Assembly (NCBI GenBank): GCA_963682175.1
Contig: OY821771.1
Coordinates: forward strand, 25,006,201 to 25,070,200
Reading direction: 5' to 3'
Source: Triglochin maritima
Taxonomy: Eukaryota > Streptophyta > Magnoliopsida > Alismatales > Juncaginaceae
Length of the DNA: 64,000 nucleotides
Shown here: positions 35,551 to 47,705 of the stretch, piece by piece
Position numbering within the stretch: position 1 is the stretch's first letter
How the letters are laid out: every line of letters starts with the position of its first letter
The notes under the pieces: generated by a model
Told to the model about the DNA's origin: nothing
Database searches by the model: none
Seen by the model: only the letters and a program-made list of their open reading frames with translations
Translations under genes and position numbers: made by a program

Positions 35551-37089
35551 TGATTGATCTCGTTTTACCGCAAGTGCACGACCACGTTGAAGCGGTGGCA
35601 AATACGGGTCGTCCACTGGGAGGTGTGTCGACACTTGGTTTGTGCGAAGGCGAGAGGTAAAGAAAGGGAAGAAAGGTTGGTTACACTAAACTACACTACA
35701 AAGCTGAAATGAGATGGAGAAGAAACGATAAAACTAAAGCCCAAAGGGGGTAGAGAAATAATGTGAACATAAAGAAGTGTATGTGTGTGTGTTCATTAAG
35801 CTCTTCACAACATGTAGTGCATGAAATCATAAAACTACATCCAACTTTCCCTCCACATGAATTAAGATTTCACTACATCATTAAAAAATACAAGACAATA
35901 GTTGGAATGAAGCTACATGAACTCAAGTATAAAGACTAGACCCTACTATGCCTCCACATGAATTAAGATAAGACTACATCATTAAAACATACAAGACATT
36001 AGCTAAGGTAAAGGCAACATGAGCTCATACACTACAACTTGTGTTTCCAATATTAACTTCATTCATATCCTAACCTTATCATTCCCCATAAAATAGGTCC
36101 ACTAATCAAAGCATAAGCTAAGCTTCATTCAAGAGCATTAGCATATCAAAGATAAGAGTGGAGACCCATTAGATGGTTATGAAAATCATATAAAGCTCAA
36201 GGGAAAAAAATAACACACACTTAATACACTACATGATTATATCACATATTTCTCCACCCCCCAAATGGGGATGGAACTACTCACTACTCATTACACTAAC
36301 TATATTAGCAAAAGAAAGCATAATACTGAAATGAAAGTCATACTAATCAAGCAAGAAATTTTAAAGAAGCATAAAACAAAACAAACAAGCAAACATGCAT
36401 ATGGAAGGAAATTAAACTAAGAGAGAAACAACACAATTAAAGGAAAACTTCTATTATTAACTCACTCAATTACAAGTAGCTCTTCCTCCACCAGAGTTTT
36501 GCTTCAAGGCTTCACTCTTAGTAGGGAAGGTGGCCACCAAAGAGAGAGATGGATACAATGGGAGGTGAAGAGTTCTATTTATAAGCATGGAAAAAGCTAA
36601 TCCGGGACAATCCCCTGATGTGGGACTAAACCAATACCAAAAATAGCCTAAACACATGATAATACAAGTCCAGGAAGAAGCTTGGCTGATCTGGGCTTAA
36701 CCAGACCGCCAATTGGCGGCCTATAAGCTTCAGATCGGTCTGGATCTTCTGGTGGGCTTTCCTTGGATTGTTTCTTGGTCTTGGATGCATCGAACTTGTT
36801 TAGTGGAGCTCCGACCCGAATCGAATTGACAAAATACTCCCCATGATGGTGTGGAGTTTCCTGTTTTGCTCTTAGGTCCTTCTGTCTTACGATCAGGTCC
36901 TTCTGTCTTGCATCTTGGTCCCCAGGTCTCACAATTAAGTCGTTTTTCCAGCTTTTGGGTCCTTTCATGGCTCTTCTCTTCAAACCTCTTTATTTCTGAA
37001 AACTAAACATAAAACTCGTCACGTAGCATTGCTTAGGTGTAACATAATGGATATAAGATACAAATATAAGCATGAAATGATGTCAATCA
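35551..37089 (-). repeat. Family A-like solo LTR inside family B gag
   Basis: 1539 bp, TGATTGATCTCG to GTCAATCA, with a near-perfect target duplication (GGTAG at 35546-35550, GGTTG at 37090-37094). No internal sequence remains, so the rest was probably lost by recombination between LTRs. TATA on minus at 36575-36583; a palindrome at 36702-36722. Confidence 0.92.
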
Positions 37090-37180
37090 GGTTGCATCGA
37101 TCACGTAGAGGTATGGGAACGACAACAAGACGCTCAGGTGGGTCCAGCAACTGCTCCTCCTCGTGGAAATTAGCAGCCAT
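37090..37180 (-). pseudogene. N-terminal segment of family B Gag
   Basis: The minus frame from the ATG at 37178-37180 reads MAANFHEEEQLLDPPER and runs into the solo LTR. Its continuation is on the far side of the LTR, at 35550. A more upstream start in the same frame, about 37293, is possible. Confidence 0.6.
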
Positions 37181-38329
37181 TGAACCCAAACTATGTGCGA
37201 CACGAGAGGAGGAAGGTGTCGAGAAATCGATGACCGAAGCCGGATTGACAACGCTCCTCGTCAAACGACCACTCTCGTCTCGTGTCCACGAAAGCATACA
37301 CAAAGGTGCACGCACACAACCCAAACTCTTTTTTTTCTTTTTTTTTTCAAACAAAGAATGTACGTAGAAGAGAAGACTGGGGAACACAGGAAAGAAAGAA
37401 TGACTCAGGAGAGAAAGGAAGAAGTCCTTATGCTACGGCGGATGGGTACAGGTAGAAGCACACAAGCAAACAAGGCTCAAGTAATCCTAAGGTCGCTATA
37501 GGTCCTTACAGCTAGACGACGCCTAATTGCGAGGTCACACGGCCTCAACACGCCTCACCTCCCTACAACGAGGACCACAAAGCCCAGCAACGCCGATCAG
37601 GTCATGACGGTCGGGACTGGATCACTCTCCTAATGCGTCCGAATTCCTTAAGGCCAATGTCTACTAGATTTAAAATTAGGCTCTTGATTAGTGTGGTTTT
37701 TGGGGCGAAGGAAAGGGTGATGAAATCCCCCACCTTATCTTTTATGGGTCAGCCCCTCCTTAGTAGCGTTTTGGAGTCCTAAATCTAGCAATCAACTCTC
37801 CAAACAACGCTCAACTCACACTTGTTGCAATGCACTTCCTACTAACTAATGCATGTTCATACGAAATGCATGAATGAGAGTAGAAGGTGCGTACCTCACG
37901 CCAACTCTCAGCAACAGAAAATAAAGCTAAGATAAAAGACAATCTAAATGCCTAAGTCACATACATGATGCATGGCTTAAACAAAAAGAATGCCTAATCT
38001 TTTGCTTTGAGTTTTAGGGTCCAAGTTGCTTAAGGGAGGTTTGATTATTGATCTGGGAACAAACTATAAGTCAAAACATGCCAAATTAAGTCCCAGACCA
38101 CTATATCAGATAAAGTAAACAGACCAAAGAAATAAGAGAGCGAGCTGAGCTTACCAGACCGCCAATTTGCGGTCTCAGGCCGCTGATTGGCGGTCTACAG
38201 TGCCCAGCTTGCTTCAAAACTTCTCCAGATGTTCCTCCTGCCGACTCCAAGTCTCCTGAAACAAATAAAAACTACAAAACAAAAATTAAATCCACTCCAA
38301 TCGTCCAAACAAGAGTCTGGACTGGCACC
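37181..38329 (-). other. Leader of family B
   Basis: Noncoding, partly homologous to the family A leader (the block CCTCACCTCCCTACAACGAG occurs in both). Palindrome pair at about 38156-38195. A T-rich run lies at 37328-37349. No gene. Confidence 0.65.
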
Positions 38330-38347
38330 TCCCCGGCAACGGCGCCA
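38330..38347 (-). promoter_or_regulatory. Primer binding site, tRNA-Asp, perfect match
   Basis: The plus strand reads TCCCCGGCAACGGCGCCA, identical over 18 bases to the recalled 3' end of plant tRNA-Asp(GTC). It lies six bases from the LTR. Confidence 0.9.
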
Positions 38348-38353
38348 AAAACT

Positions 38354-39756
38354 TGTTGAACGTTTTATTTAAAACCGCAAGTGCACGACTGCGATGAAGC
38401 GATGGAAAGTACGGGTCGTCCTCAGGGAGGTGAGCAGCCTCTTGCTTGTACGAAATCAAGTGGAAAAAATTGGGGGAGAAAGATTGATTATGTTACTCTA
38501 CACTAAACTACGCTAAGAAGTATGAAATGCGAAAGGAAGAACCAAACAATGAAATAATAACTAAGCTAAGAACAAAGGAAAAATGCTGGAATACAGAAAT
38601 GGGAAAACCCCTAAGGGGTGGAGTGAGACCACACAAGCAAAGAGGTGGGTGTTGAACACATTCTTTAAGCACAAATAAAGGTGGTGTTATCATGCATAGG
38701 AAGTGTCTAAATGTTGTGGCAAAACCTATCAATCTATTCACCAACTTAGTTAATTAACATTTACATATGCAAGATGTTTATTTCAGAACCTAAACAAGCA
38801 TGAGAGGTGTCTAATCATTTTGTCAAAACTCATCAAGTTATAAATTCTATCCTAAACAAGCAAGCATACATTCATGTTTTATCAACACATTGGAAATAAA
38901 GCATTCAATCCATTCTCATTTGCATGTATGTACATCTACTCCACCCCCAAAGGGGATGGAACTACTCACTAAACATTACACTAATTATTAAACTAAACAA
39001 AGAAAGCATATTAACTAAGCTAATAAAACTAACGAAATGAGATTAAGCAAAGCAAAACAAGAAACATAAAACAAACAACATAATAAAGAAAACTTGTATT
39101 AAAATGACTCACATTAAAAGTAGCATCCTCCTACTTTAGTGTGTGCTTCAAGGCCTCATTTCTAGTAGGAAGAATAGCCACTTAAAATATGGAGTGATTA
39201 CAATAGGAGGTGAAGAGTTCTATTTATAGGCATGGAAAAAGCTAATCCGGGACAATCCCCCGATGTGGGACTAAACCAACACCAAAAATAGCCTCAACGA
39301 ACATTAATACAAGTCCAGGACAAATCTTGGCGGATCTGTACTAATCCAGACCGCCAATTGGCGGTTCCAGACTGCCAATTGGCGGTCCAAAATGTCCGGA
39401 TCCAGTTGAGTTTTATTCTGGGCTTTTCTTTGTGCTTTTGGTGGTCTTTGATGCATCTACTTCGTTTGTTGGAGCTCCAACCCGAATCCAATTACTAAAA
39501 TACTCCCCATGATGGTGTGAAGTATTCTGTTTTGCTCTTAGGTCCCTCTGTCTTGCGTTCAAGTCCTTCTCCCTTGCATCTTGGTACCCAGATCTCACAA
39601 TCCAGTCCTTTTTCCTAGCTTTTGGGTCCTTTTATGTTTCATCTCTTCAAACCTATTTATTCCTGAAAACTAAACATAAAACTCGTGACATAGCATTGTT
39701 TCGGTGAAAGATAATGGATATAAGATACAAATATGAGCATGAAATGATGTCAATCA
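38354..39756 (-). repeat. 5' LTR of family B
   Basis: 1403 bp, TGTTGAACG to GTCAATCA. TATA on minus at 39220-39228. A tandem palindrome pair lies at 39348-39388. Confidence 0.92.
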
Positions 39757-39761
39757 TCCAT

Positions 39762-40592
39762 CCATGCAATCCGACATGCATGATGATATACAAATGACAT
39801 ACAAAAATTATCATCTAATTCAAGCATGAAAAAATATCAGAGAATTAAACTACTGATTATCATATAAATCATGCGTAAAAATAGAAGATCATCATGATAG
39901 GGTTAACACAGATTTCATGTGTACATGCTCAAAGATTAGAATAAATAATTTCTAACCCTAATTCGGAAAAATCAGGAAAAATAGACATCTGATTTCATGT
40001 ATACATGTGCATGATTTAGAAGAATCAACATGGAAAATAACTTCTGATTTTATCTAATACATGCGCAAAGAATAGAGGTAACAACACAGAAAAAATAGAA
40101 TTCTGGTCACATCTATGTATGTGCAATGAAATGAGAGCAACATATCATATTGGCTCGAAATAAAATCAGGAAAAATCCATCTTAAGCCATGCATACATGC
40201 GCAAGAATGGAGGAGCAAAATCTAACCCTAAATGCATGCTCTTATGAACCAAAACATGGACAACAAGTAGAGTCTAGTCTAAACCCTAATCGCATGTTAG
40301 AAAGAACACAGCAAACATGCACCACTTATATCTCTAAATGAACGATCACATTATTTCATTTAAAGATAAAAAAACTCTGAGTTTTCATTTCCAGAATATC
40401 AAAAACGAATTTGAAAGAAAAAACAAGAACAATCAACATATATAACATGCGCATCATGTAAATAAGTAATGCTGATTTTTCTGTTATCTTTCTTTCTCCA
40501 AAAAACATAACCACTGAATTTTTATCTCAAATCATATTATCATGAAACAAAAATTCGTCAAGCATGGTGAGGATTCGAAGGTAACCGAGATG
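39762..40592 (-). other. Copia leader, outer part
   Basis: AT-rich DNA next to the primer site of the 22632-40987 element, with many ATGCATG and ACATGCGCA words. No gene. Confidence 0.6.
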
Positions 40593-40604
40593 GCTCTGGT
40601 ACCA
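40593..40604 (-). promoter_or_regulatory. Primer binding site, initiator-Met type (copia)
   Basis: On minus TGGTACCAGAGC, one mismatch from TGGTATCAGAGC, one base from the LTR end. Confidence 0.85.
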
Positions 40605-40605
40605 T

Positions 40606-40987
40606 TGTTAGCAAACAATGATTCTACAGGTCAGGAGTACCTTTCTTGGAGAGAACCTGTGGCAGCGGAAGGAAGATCGGAGGTCACCTTACATAATCCT
40701 TTTCACCGGTCGGTCACCTACTCTCTTGGAGAAGGAGCGCAAGTCCACAACCCAAGAGTCCACGGAATGAGCTTGGTGGAGGTGGAGGGACGAAATGGGA
40801 GAGAGAGAAGGTGGCGGCTAGGGTGGGTGGAGGCTAGGGTTTGCACACTTGTTTTTTATCCAATAGGAGGCTCCCCTCCTTATATAGATGGCTCCACCCT
40901 AAACCCTTAAATGTGTAGTCCGATAGGGACGCGCCATGTGTCAGTGCTTTGGGCAAATATCTTCTTAATCCTAGATTAATCCAATAT
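40606..40987 (-). repeat. 5' LTR of the copia element
   Basis: Matches 22632-23014. Promoter motif CTATATAAGG on minus at 40878-40887. On minus it ends TTTGCTAACA at 40606. Confidence 0.85.
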
Positions 40988-41606
40988 ATACACCCCTACA
41001 TAAGGGTGTAATTCATTTCCCTTTCTCTTGTGGGTTAGAAATTATGGAATTTTATTTTATTCTTCTTTTTTCACTTCTAAGACATTTATTTGGTAGAAAT
41101 GTATTGTAGGATGACTATAAACGAAAATGCACCTAATTTGTACTAATTTGGTAAGGTGAAGTTGAGTTTTTTATGTTTTGAGATTATTACTAATTTTTTC
41201 CCTTTACTTACCAAACCTTGAGAAAAGTAATTATTACCCCTAAAAATATACTCCCGTAGTTGTTACCTTGAAATCGTTCTCCCCAGTTTTTACCCTCAAG
41301 TGCACCAAAAGGGCAAAGAATTCAAGGATAATCAGTAAGAGAGTAATAGTTTCTATAATATTGTTTGGTATATGCCAAAATAAATTCCTATAGACAAATA
41401 AATTTAGCTTGAGAAATTCAACATGAATTCACAAAATTTGTATTGGTTACATCAATTTCTATTTTGGTTGACCTAAAATACATGTCCAACAAGTGAAAGT
41501 GTCAGTAAAAAGATTTTCAAACCCATAACTTTTACCCTTCATATTGGGGCAATACTTACAAGTAAAATTATGTATCAATTTTCCCCCACCCAAGTGTGGT
41601 TGAATT
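40988..41606. other. MITE-like sequence, left part; host of the SIRE insertion
   Basis: It opens with CACCCCTACATAAGGGTG, and the following GTGTAATTCATTTCCC resembles 53399-53415. The block 41115-41285 resembles 21361-21540 (ATTTGTACTAATTTGG, GAGATTATTACT). This fits a short nonautonomous DNA transposon family, but ends and target site are not established. No gene. Confidence 0.35.
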
Positions 41607-43207
41607 TGTTGCCTTTTTGGCCTCATTATTCTAAATTTTGATGATTAACAAACTAATATTAACACATCACGTATATCATATTTTAAAAATGCAAATATTT
41701 TTTATATGCCTAACATTGTTGGTGCTCAAACTGAAGAACAAAACAACTCAAGATCAAGGTTCAAACTTGTAATCAAAGGAAGAAGACATGTAGTTTTCAT
41801 TTTAGTTGTTTTAGGATCAAATTTTTACTTGATGTACCAAAGGCATATCTGACTATATCAATTGACCGCAAAACATTCTTTAGTCAACCAAAATTCTCCA
41901 AATAGATGACCGAACCCATTTCGGTCAACTGAAACCCCGAAGTCAGTAATTTCAAATCTTTATTGGAATCACTAGTTTGGATGACCAGAAACCATTTGGT
42001 CATCCAAAACATTGGTCAAAGAAATTCCAATATTTACTTGAATTCTCATTTTGCTTATTTATCTTCCATTCGGTCATCCGAGTTTTTACAACAATCAAAT
42101 CCAAGGTGGCTTTCTCACATTGGCCCATGTGGCAAAGATCGGTTGAGAATTATCAATGGACTTATTTTTTTGTCATTAAGCACAAATCTTTGAAAACTCA
42201 GATATTTTGGTCTACCGATCCTTAAATGGTCAATCGTCACCTTGTTGGTTGCTAGTGCACAACGACTTTTCCAAGTGCCAATATAGACGATAGACTCACA
42301 ACAGAAATTTGATTTTCAACTGTTAGTGTAATTTTTGACTTCGACACAACCATAATATCAAACCCACGAATGTCATTCGGTTAACCAAATCAATTTGATC
42401 ATAGCCCTGACCAAATTTTACTATCCACTTTTAAATGGCAAACATCACTCCGATTTGTGACCTGCAAATTAATTGGTCGAAATTGAAAAAAGTTAGTGAT
42501 CGGTCATCCAGACTTTATTCGTTCAACCAAACCCATTATTTTAACCATATCAACCTTTTTATTTTGGACGACCGTGTCCTAAATGGTTGATTGAATATGT
42601 GTAGATTTCTGCCCAAGCTTAAGTCAAATCATATCTTTGATTGGTCCAAATCACACCAACTCTCCGAAATGGCTCTATTTGCTTTGAAGGCTATAGAACC
42701 TCTCATTCAGGAGACACAAACACACACATAACTTACTCCGAAAATTCATACTCTTTGTTCTCTAAGGTTTCAAGTCATCAAAGCTCCATAGCTCTCAAAT
42801 TTCATTCAGTTCACTCCAAGACCAATTCAAATCCTTTGAGTGCATTCAAGTTAAAGTTCCACAACTTTCATTCAGTATCAAGTATTGTAAAGCTTTGAGG
42901 AAGCACCCTCTTAGGTTGTGATAGACAAATCGAGGAAGGGGAGGGTGTTCGCAGGGTTCGGATTGTTGATAGTTTATCTTCGACCCGAAATGAAGAGATT
43001 AGTTGATACTCGAGTAGGGATCAGAGGATCAATCATGACCAAGGTGATGATTAGATAAACATGGTTGTGATTGAACCTCCATAAAAATCGTTAGAGTCAA
43101 TTTATGGTTCACGATTCTCTTGCTTTACCTTTCAATTCCGCATTATTAGAGATATTTGCATATTAGTCTATTAATCCCCTATAGATTAATGTTTGTTCAT
43201 ACTTACA
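41607..43207 (+). repeat. 5' LTR of the SIRE-like element
   Basis: 1.6 kb, TGTTGCCTTTTTGG to CATACTTACA. It carries many degenerate GGTCAACC/GGTCATCC words (41862-42560) and a TATA-like CTATAGAA near 42691. Confidence 0.82.
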
Positions 43208-43209
43208 TT

Positions 43210-43220
43210 TGGTATCAGAG
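43210..43220 (+). promoter_or_regulatory. Primer binding site, initiator-Met
   Basis: TGGTATCAGAG, two bases after the 5' LTR, matches the standard primer site of plant copia elements. Confidence 0.9.
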
Positions 43221-43253
43221 AGTAAGTTTACTCATTTTGTCCATTTAGCCACG

Positions 43254-45720
43254 ATGAGTAACACTAATCAACTTAGGGAAGGTTTGTCCACTAATAGGTG
43301 ATTAGTAGCATATTATACATCGTGTTCATGCAATATATCTTTTATTTTATCCTAATTTTGTGCCACTCGAGTGTTTCCTTGTGGTGTTTCAGGTGTAAGT
43401 AATAAAAAAGAGAAAGGAAGAGAAAAGGACTGAAATGCAAGAAGAAATGACTGAAATGAAGCCAAGAGGATATCTTTGTCATGCATAAGGACCCATCTGC
43501 AAATTAGGAAGGACCCAAATGAAATGCCGAGGTACCTGAACGCACGAAAAGAATTTTGGGGGCAAAAATCCTTAAAACCATGATTTTGAGGAGTATTTGA
43601 GCAATTAAAGACAAACATGCTCAAACCAGCAGACCAGGAGTGCACCCTACGTGCAAAATAGAACCTTTAAGTGACTAAAGAAAATTGAGGAACATCGAAA
43701 ACCATTTAACTGCCAATGGTGGATTTTAATCTGCCATTGGCAGATCCAATTGGTCCCCAATTTATCCTGTGACTTTGTCTTGATTATATGGGTGCACCAG
43801 ACTATAGAGAAAGTTATTACAACCGTCAGATTGCTTCAATATCCATCCAAACCCTTATTTCTTCTATAAATGGACTTGTAATACCTCATTTCTTCTTCAT
43901 CCTCCCTCTCCTCCTTAGGTTAGTTTCCTTTATTGTTTATTAGAGTAGGTGTCATTTCTTAATTAGTAGTGTAAAGGAGGTGAAGATGAGCAACCTTGTA
44001 ATCTTTCCTTTCAATCTAGTTTCATTCGTGTACTTTACATTGATATCTTCCATTTAATGCAATTTCCTTTATGTTTGTTCCTTTCTTAATCTAGTTTTGT
44101 ACATTTCTATTATGATTTTGTGTTGTTTTTATGTTTTCTTGAGTTTAGAGATTGGTAGGGAGTAGTAGTCCATCCTTATGGGGGTTTGAGAAGAAAGTGA
44201 TGTGATTCTGTGATGCATTAAGTGTGTGTATTAATTCGAACCTTTGAACCTCACATGAGTTCAATAACCATCTAATGAGATTTTCACTCTTATCTTTGAT
44301 GTGCTAATGCTCTTGAGTGATGCTTAGCACACACTTAGATTAGTTGGCCTATTTTGTGGGAAATTATGAGGTGAGGATAAGGATGGAGTGGATACGGAGA
44401 AAACATGACATGTGTATGCATGTGCTCATGTTGGCCTCATCCTAATTAATATTTTGTATGTTTTAATGATTGTGTTAAATCTTATTTCATATGGAGACAT
44501 AGTGGGGTTTGGTCATTATGTTTTTCATGTTAGCATCATCTCAATTATTGTCTTGTATATTTTTATGATAATGTTTTATCTTATTTGATGTGGAGACAAA
44601 GTTGGATTTTGTTTTTATGGATTTCATGTATTAAATGTTGTGATGAGCACCAATCAACACACACATCCAGACATTCTCATTTCCGCATTCTTTCGCTACC
44701 CCCTAAGGGGTTTGTTTTTATCATTTGTTTTCCGATTTAGTACGCGTTGTAATTTAATATCTCATCTCTCTCTTTTCCTTTCCCATTCGAGTATTGTGAA
44801 CTCCAACTCGCACGTGCTCCTTGTGGACATGACCTGTACTTGTCAAGTTTTCACTGACGTCGTGTAGTTGTGGTTATTTTGAATCAATCAATAGGTCACC
44901 TTTGCTTACTGGGGATGATTATGCTCATTTGAAGATTAGGATGAGAATTCATATCCAATCCACATTTGAAAAATGTGGGTTTTCCTGGGTACAAGATACT
45001 TTCCACCCACAAGTGAAGAACTAGCAAACTTAACTAATGTTATAATTTCTAGTGCTAAACTGAATGGTAGGCTTATGAATATTTACTTGTGGAGTAGATG
45101 TACAAGAATATGGCATAATTAGGGGGTGTGACACCACTTAGGACATAAGGAAATTGCTTGAATCTCAACATTAAGTACTATCTAGAATGAAGGAAACTAG
45201 GGTCGACATATATGTGCGTAAATATGAATTATTTTATGTGCAACCCGGTGAAAGCATAAGCGAGATAAACACTCGCTTCACCGAGATCACTAACGCTTTG
45301 AAACATCTTGGTAAGAATGTGAACAAAAGTAATAAAGTACGGATGATTCTTCAATCTCTCTTAAGTGATTGGGAGAAAAAATCACTACCAATGGAGTGGC
45401 TCAAGGCCTCAACAAATTGTCAACAGAGGACCTTATCAGTAGCCTAATGAGATCCAAATGAAGGAGAGAAAAGAGATGGAGAGCTCCAAAATGATAGAGA
45501 AAACAATTGCTCTCAAAGCTAGCATCGAATCTGAAAAATTAGATGTGGATGATAGCTATGAGGAGTTCACAATCACGGTTAAGAAGATCTAGAAGCATTG
45601 GATAAAGTAGAAATTTCAAAGAAAGAAAAGATATCAAGGAGAAATCTCCAAAGTCCCCACTTGTTATCAATGTATCAAAGTTGGGCATGTGATGAAGGAT
45701 TGTCCCTTAATCAAGTTTAG
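43254..45720 (+). pseudogene. SIRE-like Gag, interrupted by a solo LTR
   Basis: The ATG at 43254 opens MSNTNQLREGLSTNR, after which a solo LTR (43299-44890) interrupts the gene. The frame resumes at 44891 with SPLLTGDDYAHLKIRMRI, the usual start of copia Gag. Stops follow. At 45187-45447 YELFYVQPGESISEINTRF and ALKHLGKN match the central copia Gag domain. A zinc knuckle, CYQCIKVGHVMKDC, lies at 45662-45703. Role: particle protein and RNA binding. Confidence 0.85.
43299..44890 (+). repeat. Solo LTR inserted in SIRE gag
   Basis: 1592 bp with perfect target duplication ATAGG (43294-43298 and 44891-44895). It begins TGATTAGTAGC and ends GAATCAATCA. It is distantly related to the Athila-like LTRs: a CCCCTAAGGGG stem near 44700, and a diverged palindrome pair TGCCAATGG...CCATTGGCA at 43710-43743. 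Sense is plus. Confidence 0.92.
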
Positions 45721-45844
45721 GGAAAGGGAATAATAGAAGGAAAGGCACGAAAGACATGACAAAAAGAAAAGAGAAAAAGGAAGAAAAAGAAACTGAGGGC
45801 CTTCAAGAATGTTGTGATTGTCGTAGTATTGAACATACGTTTTT

Positions 45845-46252
45845 TTCCCAAAAACTCCTCAACAAAATGGGGTACCTGAAATGAAGAATATGATCCCTTA
45901 AGAGATGTCAAGAACCATGCTTTGTGAAAATGATTTACCAAAGTATTTTTCGTGTGAAGCGGTCAACAATGATTGTTCTATTCGGAATCGTGTTTTCATT
46001 CAACTAAACTTAAACAAAACTCCTTTTGAAATTTGGTTTGGCAAACCACCAAAATTTCTTACTTCAAAGCTTTTGGTTTTAAATGTTATTTTCTCAATAC
46101 AAAGTACAACTTAGACACATTCGATGCTATATCCGATGAAGCCATCTTTATAGGATATGCATGTAGGAGTAAAGCATATCGAGTCTATAACAAGAGAACT
46201 AGTTGTGTTCATGCGTATTTACTTTCAAGAAGAACCATGTAATAATAATTCT
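45845..46252 (+). pseudogene. SIRE-like integrase fragment
   Basis: Begins abruptly with TPQQNGVPEMKN (catalytic Glu region), so protease and the first two thirds of integrase are deleted. Then SRTMLCENDLPKYF, NRVFI and FEIWFGKPPK, and in a second frame YNLDTFDAISDEAIFIGYA and SKAYRVYNKRT. Frameshift near 46060. A solo LTR follows at 46253. Confidence 0.85.
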
Positions 46253-47705
46253 TGTTGGCTTTGAGGTCTTAATCTACATTGATTTTGATGATTAATCAAA
46301 CTAATCTTAATCAATCAACCAAGTCTTAATCAATCAACCAAGTCAATTAAAGTAGGCAAACATGATTATATACATTGCATATATACTTGTATATTTACAA
46401 TCATCTTAATAGATTGATCAAGATATTCAAGAGAAGGAGCATTGGGATAAAGACTCAAGACTTTAATCAAAGTTTAAGGAGAAGACTTGTAATTATTTAT
46501 TTATTGAGTAAATTGAATTATATGTAAACTTGAGCACTAGGATTTTATGTCGGCCAAGTTCGGTTAACCAAACTCATAACGATGAACCAAAAGATCCCAT
46601 CAGTAGAAGTTAGGTTGCCCTGTGGAATTGTTCAGTCGCACGACCAAAACACCTTTGGTCGACCGTAGTGCCTCAGACCGGTTTTGAACTTTGCTCCAAC
46701 GATCGCATTTGAATTAAGCGTTAGAGCCCAATTGACTTGTCCAATATTGGAGGACTGAACACCTGTCAATCAACCGATTCCTTCTTGGCAGTTGACCATT
46801 GTACTCAACAACTATTTGAGCCTTAACTATCAGCGCAAAACTCGTGCTAACTTTAATTTGGTCTTCCAAATAGAAAACGGTCTGCTGAACGTGACTAATC
46901 AGATTTTGACCAATCTTACTGTCCACCTTGGATCGGTGAACTGGAATTAAATAGGGCAAAATTGAAAATAGTTAATGGAAGTTTGTGAACGGTGATCTAA
47001 TTCCTACTCGGGCAATCATGTCTTCAATCTGACCAATCTGATATATTGTTTCGGACTACTATTCTACAAACGGTTGATCGAACCTACCCTAAAATTTGCC
47101 CAAGCTTATTTTAGATCTTGCTTCTCATTGGTCCATATCTTCACTAACTCCCCAATGGCTCTCTAATCTTTGAAACGCATATAAACACCACTAAAGAGGA
47201 ACAATTTAGAACCTTACACCCTCCATTCAAATATACTCCTTGTGTTCTCAAGTCATAAACCTTCACAGCTCAAATACAATGAAACGCCAAACTTCATCAC
47301 TTGGTTATTAAATTTCAAATCATATATCAAGTGTGCTCAAGTTAGAGTGTGTTAGTTAGATTGTGATTAAACTTTCATATTCAAGAATCACCAAGTTGTA
47401 AATCTTTGAGAAGGCTCCCTCTTGGGTTGTGAGAGGAGAGACACGAGCGAGGTGAGGTTGTTCACGAGGCAAGGTGTTTGTAAGGGCGTTGATCTCGGCT
47501 CAGAACGGGGATTAGTTAGTGGAACTATAAACGAGGCTTGGAGAATCAAGCGAGGCCTGCGAGAAGGACAAGAACCAGGTGCGGTGCCGAACCTTTCTCA
47601 ATTCTGGTGTTGAATTTTGTGATTTGTTTGTTTATTTCTTAATCTCTTGCTTATTGTTTTTAATTCTGCCTCTAGTTCGAGATTAGAGGGTCAACGATCC
47701 TAACA
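46253..47705 (+). repeat. Solo LTR (SIRE-related) between integrase and RT remnants
   Basis: 1453 bp, TGTTGGCTTTGAGG to GATCCTAACA, flanked by ATTCT and ATTTT (target duplication with one change). Several GGTCGACCG and GGTTGATCG-like words lie at 46560-47070; CATATAAAC near 47179 may be the promoter. Coding traces of the same SIRE pol resume directly after it. Confidence 0.8.

Larger units (their letters stand above)
29802..39756 (-). mobile_element. Family B Athila-like LTR retrotransposon (gag-protease only), with nested solo LTR
   Basis: Bounded by a perfect target duplication, TCCAT (29797-29801 and 39757-39761), and two related LTRs. On minus: 5' LTR (38354-39756), perfect tRNA-Asp primer site, leader, gag and protease ORF, GWRV tail, 3' noncoding region with two polypurine tracts, 3' LTR (29802-31159). 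There is no reverse transcriptase, RNase H or integrase, so it is non-autonomous. A family A-like solo LTR (35551-37089) interrupts gag. Without it the element is about 8.4 kb. LTR ends and 3' noncoding region are related to family A. Confidence 0.92.
22632..40987 (-). mobile_element. Ty1/copia LTR retrotransposon split by a nested element
   Basis: Two LTRs of about 382 bp (22632-23014 and 40606-40987) flank a minus-strand gag-pol (24268-28339). An initiator-Met primer site lies next to the right LTR and a purine tract next to the left. Removing the family B insertion (29802-39756) leaves an element of about 8.4 kb with an unusually long leader of about 2.3 kb. By eye the LTRs differ by roughly 15-18 bases, so it is moderately old. 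No target duplication was found (TCAAC on the left; the right flank differs). The lineage is a Tork- or Ivana-like copia, not settled here. Confidence 0.85.
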
